Under the pieces are notes generated by a model. It saw only the letters and a program-made list of their open reading frames with translations. It was not told where the DNA came from and did not search any database. A stretch of 64,000 nt of DNA from Verrucomicrobiaceae bacterium (GTDB taxonomy: Bacteria; Verrucomicrobiota; Verrucomicrobiia; Verrucomicrobiales; Verrucomicrobiaceae). The first letter of the stretch is position 1. Each line of letters opens with the position of its first letter. Both the position numbers and the translations under genes were made by a program. Positions 8,095 through 15,258 of this stretch are shown one piece after another. The stretch spans positions 1,488,001 to 1,552,000 of the forward strand of contig JADJPM010000001.1 of assembly GCA_016713245.1 (NCBI GenBank), given 5' to 3'.

Positions 8095-9936
8095 GTGTCC
8101 TCCACTTTCTGGTTCCTGCTCGAATTCACCGTGCTGCTCGCCCTCGCAGCCGGCGTCTTCGCGTGGCTCGGCTGGATGTGGCGCGGCTCTGAGCGTGGCG
8201 ACCGCGTGAAGAAGCTCCAGGACGAGGTCGAGGAGCAGCGCCGCCTCGCCCGCGCCGCCATGGACGAACGGGATGCCGCCCGTGCCGAGTCCTCCAGCGG
8301 CAGCGTGCACGTCAGCGAAGCCGCACCGCTCATTCAGGCCAATGAAGTCCTCGAAAACGAGAACGTCCGCCTTCGCGAAGATCGCAAGAACCTCGAAAGC
8401 CAGCTCGCCACCCTGCAAGCGGACAACGCCCACCTCTTCTCCCAGTCCTCCGCGAACCTCGCCGAGGCGCTCAAGAAGCAGCACCAGCTCGAAACCGATC
8501 TCGCCCTTGCTCAGGCCTTCGCCTCCGAAGCCGCCACGCTCCGCCAACAGCTCGCCGATGCGAAAGTGGCCCACCAATCCGAGGTCTCCACCATCGAGCA
8601 AAAGCTCTCCGCCGCAGACGAAGCCGACGAGCAGCTTTCCGCCCTCCGCGCTCAATTGGTGGCCGAAACCCAAAATGCCACCGAAGCGGCTCAAAAGGCT
8701 CAAACAACCCTCGAAGCTTCCCGCGCCGAAATCGCCGCCCTACAGCAAAAACTCACCGAAAGCTCCACCGCCGCCGAAAAAGCCGCTCAAGCCTCCCAAA
8801 GCGAACTCAACACCCTTCGCGACCAACTTGGCACTGCCACTCGCGAAGCCCAAAACGCCCGTGTCGAGCTTTCCGCCCTCGAACAAAAACTCGCTCAAAG
8901 CTCCGCCGCCTCCGAACAAGCTGCTCAAGCCTCCCAAAGCGAACTCACCACCCTTCGCGATCAACTTACCGCCGCCACTCGCGAAGCCCAAAACGCCCGC
9001 GCCGAGCTCGCCGCGCTTCAACAAAAGCTCGCCGAAGCCTCCGCCACTTCCGAAAACGCCGCGCAGGCCACGCAAAGCGAACTCACCACCCTTCGCGATC
9101 AACTCACCGCCGCCACTCGCGAAGCCCAAAACGCCCGCACCGAACTCGCCGCGCTTCAGCAAAAGTTTACCGAAGCCTCCACCGCCGCCGAAACTTACAC
9201 CACGGCCGAACAAGCTGCTCAAAGCGAACTTTCCTCTCTTCGCGACCAACTCACTGCTGCCACTCGCGAAGCTCAATCCGCCCGCGCCGAACTCGCGGCG
9301 CTTCAACAAAAGCTTGCCGAAGCCCCGCCGCCTGCTCCCACGCCGATCGTTCAGCCCGTCGTCGAAGCTCCTGTGTCTCCTGCGCCGGCGCCCAAAGTCG
9401 AAAAAGCCGCGCCCAAACCTCGCGTCACCAAGAAGAAGCCTTCCACGACCACGGCACACAACGCCCAGGAAAAGCTCGCCGAGATCGAAACCGCCCTCGC
9501 GCCGCAGCTTTCCATCCTCGCCGCCCTCACGCAGGAGCGGGACGATTGGCAGCGCCGCGTCACGATGCTCGAATCGAAGACACCGCCGGATCTCGCCGGT
9601 CTCGGTCTTGCCCGCCGCAGCCTGGCGAGCAGCGCCGAGCGCCTTTCCGAAGCCCAGACCACCGTCGCGTCGCTGCAAAATCAGCAGCGTGCCCTTCACA
9701 AAACCCTCCAGCAGACCTCCGAACTCGCCAGCCTGCCCGACGACGATCTCACCAAGATCAAAGGGATCAAAGGCGTGCTCAGCGAGCAGCTCCACGCCCT
9801 CGGCATCCGCACTTGGAGGCAGATCGCCGAGTGGAATGACGACGATCTCCTCGCCTTCAGCGAACTCCTCGCCTTCAAAAACCGCGCCACCCGCGATCAC
9901 TGGCAGGAACAAGCAAAGCAGCTCATGCAATCGTAA
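8095..9936 (+). CDS. Membrane-anchored coiled-coil protein with C-terminal helix-hairpin-helix domain
   Basis: A 613-residue protein starting at GTG 8095. A single membrane helix (about residues 5-27) is followed by a very long Ala/Gln/Glu-rich coiled coil (about 35-405). A Pro/Ala/Val/Lys hinge comes next (about 405-455), then a second coiled coil. The C-terminal helix-hairpin-helix-like domain (about 545-605) includes LTKIKGIKGVLSEQL and IRTWRQIAEW. That last domain resembles the one in Nuo-associated and flap-nuclease-like proteins and could touch DNA. The central coiled coil contains about four near-identical repeats of 46 residues. No enzyme motif is seen. A spacer-filling or membrane-DNA tether role is possible but speculative. 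Confidence 0.75.
   Translation: MSSTFWFLLEFTVLLALAAGVFAWLGWMWRGSERGDRVKKLQDEVEEQRRLARAAMDERDAARAESSSGSVHVSEAAPLIQANEVLENENVRLREDRKNLESQLATLQADNAHLFSQSSANLAEALKKQHQLETDLALAQAFASEAATLRQQLADAKVAHQSEVSTIEQKLSAADEADEQLSALRAQLVAETQNATEAAQKAQTTLEASRAEIAALQQKLTESSTAAEKAAQASQSELNTLRDQLGTATREAQNARVELSALEQKLAQSSAASEQAAQASQSELTTLRDQLTAATREAQNARAELAALQQKLAEASATSENAAQATQSELTTLRDQLTAATREAQNARTELAALQQKFTEASTAAETYTTAEQAAQSELSSLRDQLTAATREAQSARAELAALQQKLAEAPPPAPTPIVQPVVEAPVSPAPAPKVEKAAPKPRVTKKKPSTTTAHNAQEKLAEIETALAPQLSILAALTQERDDWQRRVTMLESKTPPDLAGLGLARRSLASSAERLSEAQTTVASLQNQQRALHKTLQQTSELASLPDDDLTKIKGIKGVLSEQLHALGIRTWRQIAEWNDDDLLAFSELLAFKNRATRDHWQEQAKQLMQS
8782..9327 (+). repeat. Tandem 46-codon repeats inside the coiled-coil gene
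   Basis: About four units share the pattern SELTTLRDQLTAATREAQ then ARAELAALQQKLAEAS. Unit length is 138 bases (46 codons), with the third unit lengthened by six codons. The DNA copies are nearly identical in places, pointing to recent expansion and a site prone to length change. Confidence 0.85.
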
Positions 9937-9939
9937 CGA

Positions 9940-10500
9940 ATGCCCCCGTCGCGCCTCCTCTCGTTTATCGTCTATTGTTTATTCCCGTTGCTCACCCTCA
10001 GCTGCGTCTCGCCTGAGTCACCCATCGAGCGCCAAACTCGCGCCACCCGGCTCGCCGCGGATTTGAAATCCCTCAGCCCGTCCGTCTCCGCCCAGGAAGC
10101 CGATTCCCTCGCCAACGCCGCCGTCGAGCGTGCCGCGCAGCTCAATCTCGAATGGCGTCCCGCGCAGTCTCCATGGATGAACAACTTCCTCGTGAACTCC
10201 GGGCTACGTGAGCAAGGCCTCTGCCATCAATGGCGTGAGGCGCTTTTTCCCCCGCTGCATGCCCTGCATCCGCGCACCCTCGATCTCCACCTCGCCGCCG
10301 CGCGTCGTGCCACCCTCCGCGAGCACAACGGCATCGTCGTCACCGCCCACGGCCAGCCCTTCGACACCGGCATCATCCTCGATGCCTGGCGCAGCGGCGG
10401 CATCCTGAAATGGTCCCTCGTCAAAACCGACCACTACCCCTGGAAGCCCCTGCCGCGTGAACTGACCCCCGTTGAGCTTCGACCGCTGCTCATGCCGTGA
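9940..10500 (+). CDS. Putative lipoprotein, unknown function
   Basis: A 186-residue protein that begins three bases after the previous stop. The N-terminus (LLSFIVYCLFPLLTLSC) ends in a lipobox-like LTLSC, so it is probably lipid-anchored. The remainder is soluble, with a recurring His/Arg/Leu pattern (LHPRTLDLHLAAARRATLRE) and a conserved-looking THGQPFDTGIILDAWRSGG segment. That last stretch recalls secreted hypothetical proteins of PVC bacteria, but I cannot name the family. The signal region is encoded by the low-complexity run TTTATCGTCTATTGTTTATT, discussed as a finding. Confidence 0.65.
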   Translation: MPPSRLLSFIVYCLFPLLTLSCVSPESPIERQTRATRLAADLKSLSPSVSAQEADSLANAAVERAAQLNLEWRPAQSPWMNNFLVNSGLREQGLCHQWREALFPPLHALHPRTLDLHLAAARRATLREHNGIVVTAHGQPFDTGIILDAWRSGGILKWSLVKTDHYPWKPLPRELTPVELRPLLMP

Positions 10501-10515
10501 GGCTTAGCGTTTGAA

Positions 10516-11448
10516 TTAAGATCCCGCTGGAAACGGATTCGCCTGCAAGCGCGTCAGCGCCTCTTGTTTCTCGGTAGATGCACCCGTCGCAGAGGCCTCT
10601 GACGACAGACGAATAGATGCCATCGTCACGCCGCCGAGCACTAGCAAAGCGGTGACGATCATCCAGCGGACGGTGAGCCTCCAGGGCGATTCACTGCGCT
10701 CGGCGACGAGTCTTTCGATCCGCTTCTGCAGGCTCGACTGCCAGGCGAAAAGCGGCGCGAGAGCCGTCGCGTGGCTACCACAAGCGTGGGCCAGCAATAG
10801 ATGGCCGTAGTCGTGACGAGTCATGACACCATCAGCGGCTTCGAGATCGCAGCACACTTCGGATTCGTTTTCGTAGATGGAGCACAGCGCATGTACCACG
10901 GGGTTCCACCAGAAGAGCGAGCGCAGCAAGGCGGCCGCCGCACGGTGAAGACCATCATGCTGCCGCACATGCTGAAGCTCGTGACGCAAGGCGGCCCGCA
11001 AGTTCGACGCCGGCCAGTTCTTGGCTTCCAACGGCAAAAAGACGCGAGGTCGGAGCCAGCCCGCCATGCAAGGCCCCTCCACTTCCGCGGAGAAATGCAC
11101 CTCGGCCTCTCCGATGCGGTCCTTTTGAGCTTTCCGGGCGCAGGCGGCCAGATGAAGTGCTTCACGCAGCAACCGCAGCATAGCGATGCATCCTCCCAAA
11201 ACCCAAGCCCAGACCAGCCAGGGCTGGGAGACGCTTTCCATCACAGGAGCGGGAAGCCGCAGATCGGAGTTTAAAGCAGTCACTGGCAGTTCAGGCATCC
11301 ACGGCAGCAACCAAAGCCCCCAGATACCGACAAGCGCCAGACCACGTCGCCCGCGCGGAAAGGCTGCCGGGACGGCCACCGAGGCCAATCCAAGGATCAA
11401 AGCCCACAGGGTGGATTTGAGAGCAAGAGCAGTCCAAAAGGCGATCAT
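10516..11448 (-). CDS. M56-family (BlaR1/MecR1-like) membrane metallopeptidase sensor
   Basis: A 310-residue protein with three to four N-terminal membrane helices, the zinc motif HELQH (RHELQHVRQHDG, about residue 155), and a final membrane helix near 270 with a short tail. M56 peptidases sense a signal across the membrane and cleave the partner repressor. Unlike BlaR1 it lacks an extracellular penicillin-binding domain, so the signal is probably not a beta-lactam. It lies immediately downstream of the BlaI-type repressor gene on the same strand, the standard pairing. Confidence 0.88.
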   Translation of the reverse strand: MIAFWTALALKSTLWALILGLASVAVPAAFPRGRRGLALVGIWGLWLLPWMPELPVTALNSDLRLPAPVMESVSQPWLVWAWVLGGCIAMLRLLREALHLAACARKAQKDRIGEAEVHFSAEVEGPCMAGWLRPRVFLPLEAKNWPASNLRAALRHELQHVRQHDGLHRAAAALLRSLFWWNPVVHALCSIYENESEVCCDLEAADGVMTRHDYGHLLLAHACGSHATALAPLFAWQSSLQKRIERLVAERSESPWRLTVRWMIVTALLVLGGVTMASIRLSSEASATGASTEKQEALTRLQANPFPAGS

Positions 11449-11460
11449 GGCGGCGCGAAG

Positions 11461-11829
11461 TTATTCATCCAGCAGTTTGCGGATCGAGGCGATTTCCTCT
11501 GCGGAGAGCTTTCGTTCGTTCTTATCGAGCAGCGAGGCGACGAGCTTGCCGGGGGAGCCGTCGAAAAAGGTGCGCAACAGCTTCTTCAGTGCGGAGTCCG
11601 CCGCTTTCTCCGGGGCGATGGCAGGCTCATAGACATAGCGGCGAGAGTCGCGGGTGTATTTGAGGAGCTTCTTCTCCGCCAGCACACCGAGCAGGGCACG
11701 GACGGCGGAATAGGATGGCTGATCTGGCATCTCGGCCTGGATCTCTTCGGCCGTCGCCTTGCCCAAGCGGTAGACAATGTCCATCGCTTGGTGCTCGCGT
11801 TTCGAGAGATGCTCATGACGGGCGGCCAT
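11461..11829 (-). CDS. BlaI/MecI-family transcriptional repressor
   Basis: A 122-residue winged-helix repressor. The recognisable core is LSKREHQAMDIVYRLGKATA, then EIQAEMPDQPSYSAVRALLG (recognition helix region), and LLKYTRDSRRYVYEPAI (wing). The C-terminal part would dimerise and carry the cleavage site used by the M56 partner 12 bases downstream. The start at 11829 gives the usual family length; the longer frame upstream would run across the divergent promoter. Likely targets are its own promoter and that of the divergent lipoprotein gene. Confidence 0.88.
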   Translation of the reverse strand: MAARHEHLSKREHQAMDIVYRLGKATAEEIQAEMPDQPSYSAVRALLGVLAEKKLLKYTRDSRRYVYEPAIAPEKAADSALKKLLRTFFDGSPGKLVASLLDKNERKLSAEEIASIRKLLDE

Positions 11830-11886
11830 GGGCAAAGCATGCGCGATTCCCAAACATCGCGCAAGCCTCATGTGCAGTTTTTTCAG

Positions 11887-11927
11887 CATTTGGATTTGCC
11901 AAATGTTTAAATGCAGATATTTCTGCA
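11887..11927. promoter_or_regulatory. Divergent promoter region with two palindromes, candidate BlaI-type operators
   Basis: CATTTGG (11887-11893) pairs with CCAAATG (11899-11905), and the near-perfect palindrome TGCAGATATTTCTGCA lies at 11912-11927. They sit in the 104-base gap between the divergent repressor and lipoprotein genes, the second only seven bases before the lipoprotein ATG. BlaI-like repressors bind such dyads; the match here is by position and symmetry only. Confidence 0.45.
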
Positions 11928-11933
11928 CTTGCC

Positions 11934-12713
11934 ATGAGCACCTCATCCTTCCTCCGCGCCATCGTTTCGCTTCTCGTGATCTCCTACTTGGCCTCTTGTG
12001 CTGGGACATCCATGTCTCCTCCAGCGCCGGTTCAGGCATCTGGCTATGCCAAAAGATCCGAAGCCAGACTTCAAGACCGTCCGGGTCTTGGCACTCAGGC
12101 AGGGCATGAGTATGAATCGACACTCCAAGCCGGCCGCCTCATCCGCAAATCCTCCGTCCCGGATGCGGTGGACTCTTTTCACTACAACGATGACAAGGGT
12201 GCCGAAACCATGGTCGGTATTCTTGGTGGCAGCAAAACGAGGCACAACGGTCTGTTCGATGCCACAGGGGATCGCCTGAAGGTCGGGCTCGTCAGCTACG
12301 GTGATCCCTATCCACACCTTGAAGCCGTCGGGCGCCGCATCGTGATCGGACAAGCGGGACGTGACTACCGCGTGCGTTTGGAGAACCGTTCCAAGAAGCG
12401 CGTCGAGGTCATCGTGACGGTGGACGGTCTGAATTCGCTCACCAGCACCACAGGCGGCTACTCCCAGCGTGGCTACATCCTCGAACCGAAACAGACCTAC
12501 GACGTCGAAGGCTTCCGCACCGGTGGCAACAAGGTGCGCACCTTCCGCTTTGGCCGTGTGGCCGATTCCGTGGCAGCGGCCAAAGGCGGTGCTGGCAACG
12601 TGGGTGTCATCGGCCTTGCTGTCTTCGAAGAAGACGAGGCGAGGGCCAAAGCAGCGCTTCAGCAAGAGCAGTTCGTTCGCGAGAATGCCTCCGCGTTCCC
12701 AGTGAATCGCTGA
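11934..12713 (+). CDS. Putative lipoprotein, divergent from BlaI/M56
   Basis: A 259-residue protein with a lipoprotein signal (LLVISYLASC, Cys near residue 22). The mature part contains a beta-rich stretch (RDYRVRLENRSKKRVEVIVT, then VDGLNSLTS and GYILEPKQTYDVEGFR) resembling a small secreted beta-sandwich. The phrase pattern of an exposed domain followed by a Gly/Ala-rich VAAAKGGAGNVGVIGLAVF segment recalls hypothetical proteins, but no name can be given. It shares the palindrome-rich promoter with the repressor, so it may be its regulated target. Confidence 0.7.
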   Translation: MSTSSFLRAIVSLLVISYLASCAGTSMSPPAPVQASGYAKRSEARLQDRPGLGTQAGHEYESTLQAGRLIRKSSVPDAVDSFHYNDDKGAETMVGILGGSKTRHNGLFDATGDRLKVGLVSYGDPYPHLEAVGRRIVIGQAGRDYRVRLENRSKKRVEVIVTVDGLNSLTSTTGGYSQRGYILEPKQTYDVEGFRTGGNKVRTFRFGRVADSVAAAKGGAGNVGVIGLAVFEEDEARAKAALQQEQFVRENASAFPVNR

Positions 12714-12724
12714 TCAGCGTCTCC

Positions 12725-13626
12725 TCATCGAATCCCTCGGCTCCTTCGCCTCATCACCGAAAGCATGCCGAGCAGCAGCAATACCATTCGCGACGGCTCC
12801 GGGACGGTGGTGAAGGCCACATTGAGGAGGGAGAGCTGGTCGAGATAGACGGGGATGAAGTTGTCGAAGCTCCATTGGGTCCCGCTGATGTTCGCAATGG
12901 CGCTGTGCGTGCCGACGAGGGCGAGACGACCTTGGTAAAAGGCGAAGGTGGGGCTTCCGGAATCACCGCCTTCGAATTGGGAGTCACCAGGGGAGGCAGG
13001 TTGAAAGCTGTAACCGGCGGCGAAGGTGTCATCGAGGCTGTCTCCGCCGTGCAGGTTGTAGTGGAAGAAGGACGAAATCGTGTTGGTGCCGATGATGGTG
13101 CTGTTCGTCGTGAGATCGCCAGGCGCAGCATCAGCACGGGCAGGTCGATGTAGGCGCTGAGGCTATCGAGCTCGAGAATGGGATACTGGGCGATGCCGTG
13201 GGCGGGATTCAGCGGTGTGGTGAGCCTGCCAATGCTAAAGTCCCCCGCCATGCCGCTGATCGGAGAGACGAGCTGCGTGCGGCTTTGAACGGTGTAGGAG
13301 ACCACGGCAGCGGCGGGATTGCCAGGATTTGCCGCGAGCAGCGTGGGGCTCAGGAATTGGATGGTGCTGCCCGGCGCGTAGTGAGCGGCGAAGACGAAAT
13401 ATTGATCGCTGATCATCGTCACGCTGCGCGTGCTGAGCCCCGCATCCCAGCCCACGCCGGACCAGTCCATCCCAGCACCGATGAAGGAGCCACTGCTGTT
13501 TGGCACAGGCGCGGTGGGATAGCCGCTGGCGAAGCGGTTGTTCTCCGTAGCGTTGTAGCCCACGACGGTGAGCGCCTGAGCGGAGGCACAGGTGAGCATC
13601 AAGGCGAGGCTGGCGGCACGAAGCAT
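12725..13626 (-). pseudogene. PEP-CTERM trypsin-like protein, frameshifted
   Basis: Signal peptide MLRAASLALMLTCASAQA is followed by a beta-rich N-terminal half (for example YFVFAAHYAPGSTIQF). At about 13118-13124 the frame breaks: one missing base in a GG run would restore LGDLTTNSTIIGTNTI. After that the other frame reads on to the serine-protease-like motif GGDSGSPTF and a C-terminal sorting signal VPEPSRMVLLLLGMLSVM with a basic tail (MRRRSRGIR), stop at 12725. PEP-CTERM proteins are exported and processed by an exosortase. The span of 902 bases is one short of a multiple of three, so this is either a recent frameshift or a base-call error. Confidence 0.8.
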
Positions 13627-13746
13627 GGCTGCTGAGGATGGTGGAATTCGTCCAGATGGCAACTGCCGGAAGGTTTAGACCAGTTCTCAAAAAGAATGTC
13701 ACATTCGAGCTGTACTTTTTAGAATTGTAGTAATGAATAGGCGGCG

Positions 13747-14022
13747 GTGGCCCGTCCGTGCATCGAACTCAATCTTGAAAACGCAACCTTGGAAGAGGTG
13801 CGCGTTGCGATGGATTGCACGCCGACAAAAAAGGGGTTTCGCAGGCTCCAATCACTGCGTTGGCTTTGTGAGGGCAAAAGTCGCGAAGAAGTCGCAGCCC
13901 TTTCTGGCTTTAGTCCGAGGCAGGTGCTGCGTTTCATCAAAGCTTTCAATCTCGCGGGTCTCGACGGCCTCATTCCTGGCGCAGCAGCGGACGCCACCGC
14001 ATCCTGCCCAAAGAGCAAGTGA
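13747..14022 (+). CDS. IS630 transposase, N-terminal DNA-binding part (ORF A)
   Basis: A 91-residue protein from GTG 13747 with a helix-turn-helix region (LRWLCEGKSREEVAALSGFS, then VLRFIKAFNLAGLDGLIP) that would recognise the inverted ends. The stop overlaps the GTG start of the catalytic part (GTGA at 14019). Read in the other frame, the sequence just before that start continues as GRHRILPKEQV. The two parts were therefore once, or are still by a minus-one shift, a single protein. Confidence 0.88.
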   Translation: MARPCIELNLENATLEEVRVAMDCTPTKKGFRRLQSLRWLCEGKSREEVAALSGFSPRQVLRFIKAFNLAGLDGLIPGAAADATASCPKSK

Positions 14023-14780
14023 GTGAAAAGATCGTCCCCATCATCGAAGACCCATCGCTGGCTGGACAGAGCCACTGGACCGCAGTCAAATTACACGGTT
14101 GGATCAAAGAGAACCTGCAAGCTCAGCTCGGTTACAGCACGACAGTGCGTTACCTCCACGAGCACAACTATCGTCTCAAAGTGCCACGCCCATGGCCGCT
14201 TAATCAGGATGAGGACAAGCGCCAAGCCTTCTGTGAAAAGCTTCAGAACTGGGTGGCCGATCCAAACATCGACCTATGGTTCAGTGACGAAAGTGGCTTC
14301 GAAGGCGATCCGCGCCCACGCCGCACGTGGACAAAGATCGGCAAAGTGCGCCACTCCCCCTACCTTGGAGAGCACATCCGTTACAACGTCTTTGGTGCCG
14401 TGCGTCCCAAGGATGGTCGCCTCGGCGCGTTGCTTTTCAACCTGTGCGACAGTGTGACCTTCCAAGTGTTCCTCGACACGCTGGCTGAGGAGAATCCGCC
14501 AGTGGAGGGTCGCCGTGCCATCCTCGTGCTCGACAACGCCTCATGGCACAAGACGAAGAGTCTGAACTGGCACCACTTCGAACCGGAGTATCTGCCAGCA
14601 CGCTCACCTGACCTTAATCCCATCGAACGACTGTGGCTACGCATGAAAGCAGACTGGTTCAACGGCTGGATTGCCAAAACCTCCGAAGAACTTCAGGACC
14701 GCATCATTGCCTCCCTACGCTCTTTGTTCGATCAACCCACCATTCTTCAGTCGCAGTGCCGTCCAAAGACGCGTTTATGA
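14019..14780 (+). CDS. IS630 transposase, catalytic DDE part (ORF B)
   Basis: A 253-residue DDE transposase domain. First Asp in WFSDESGFEGD, second Asp in AILVLDNASWH, and the final acidic residue in SPDLNPIERLWLRMK: the full IS630 signature. It cuts and joins the element ends at TA targets. The stop codon lies inside the right inverted repeat. The start is GTG, overlapping the stop of ORF A. All catalytic motifs are intact, so the element may still move if the two parts are expressed together. Confidence 0.92.
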   Translation: MSEKIVPIIEDPSLAGQSHWTAVKLHGWIKENLQAQLGYSTTVRYLHEHNYRLKVPRPWPLNQDEDKRQAFCEKLQNWVADPNIDLWFSDESGFEGDPRPRRTWTKIGKVRHSPYLGEHIRYNVFGAVRPKDGRLGALLFNLCDSVTFQVFLDTLAEENPPVEGRRAILVLDNASWHKTKSLNWHHFEPEYLPARSPDLNPIERLWLRMKADWFNGWIAKTSEELQDRIIASLRSLFDQPTILQSQCRPKTRL

Positions 14781-14868
14781 CATTCTTTTTGAGAGCTGGT
14801 CTAGGCCACGTTCCAAAATCAACAAGGTTGTCGGTTGATGTCCGCTTCTCCGGCTTGATGCTCAACGC

Positions 14869-15063
14869 ATGAACGAACCCTCCGAGAGCGATGCTGAGAC
14901 CCCGGAGAAGCGAGTGAAGCGTCGACGCATGCGCCACGAGTGGCGGGAGGCATCGAATCCGCTCGATCAGCTCGTCCAAGCCGTGGGCTGGCTGTTCTTC
15001 ATCTCGGTGCTGGCGTCGCTGGCCTACTACGGCTGGCAGGCGGCCTTTGGGAAGGCGGACTGA
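14869..15063 (+). CDS. Small single-helix membrane protein
   Basis: A 64-residue protein with a charged N-terminal half (KRVKRRRMRHEWRE) and one hydrophobic helix (LVQAVGWLFFISVLASLAYYGW). No family is recognised. It ends tail-to-tail, 22 bases from the MetS-like gene. Charge pattern and helix suggest an inner-membrane peptide with its N-terminus in the cytosol. Confidence 0.55.
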   Translation: MNEPSESDAETPEKRVKRRRMRHEWREASNPLDQLVQAVGWLFFISVLASLAYYGWQAAFGKAD

Positions 15064-15085
15064 AGCTTGCGCCGCTTGAGAGGGG

Positions 15086-15241
15086 TTACTTGTCCGCGGC
15101 GATGTCCGGCGTCTCGAATTCGAGGCTGTGCAGTTTTTCAGCCTGATTCGGGGTGGTGAGGACTTTATAGATGCAGCAGCCAAAAAGGATGACGACGGTG
15201 CTGACGGAGAAAAGCATGACGAAAAGGCCGGAGGAGGTCAT
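15086..15241 (-). CDS. MetS-like small subunit of an NSS transporter
   Basis: A 51-residue protein with one membrane helix (GLFVMLFSVSTVVILFGCC) and a short polar tail (QAEKLHSLEFETPD). It starts 17 bases after the stop of the NSS transporter on the same strand. Some bacterial NSS transporters, such as MetP, need a tiny single-helix partner (MetS) for activity; size, topology and position all fit that role. Sequence identity to MetS was not tested. Confidence 0.65.
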   Translation of the reverse strand: MTSSGLFVMLFSVSTVVILFGCCIYKVLTTPNQAEKLHSLEFETPDIAADK

Positions 15242-15258
15242 GGGAAGGGAATAAGGGT

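Larger units (their letters stand above)
13678..14801 (+). mobile_element. IS630-family insertion sequence
   Basis: A 1124-base element with 24-base terminal inverted repeats at 13678-13701 and 14778-14801 that differ at one position. It is flanked on both sides by TA (13676-13677 and 14802-14803), the target duplication of the IS630/Tc1-mariner group. Two overlapping frames encode the transposase. It lies 52 bases upstream of the PEP-CTERM gene start, where it may have separated that gene from its promoter. Confidence 0.93.

Noticed and set aside
8273..10066. Pro/Ser/Lys-rich frame overlapping the coiled-coil gene in another frame
   Set aside because: Arises from the repeated Ala/Gln/Glu codons read one base off; no start site and the composition is not protein-like.
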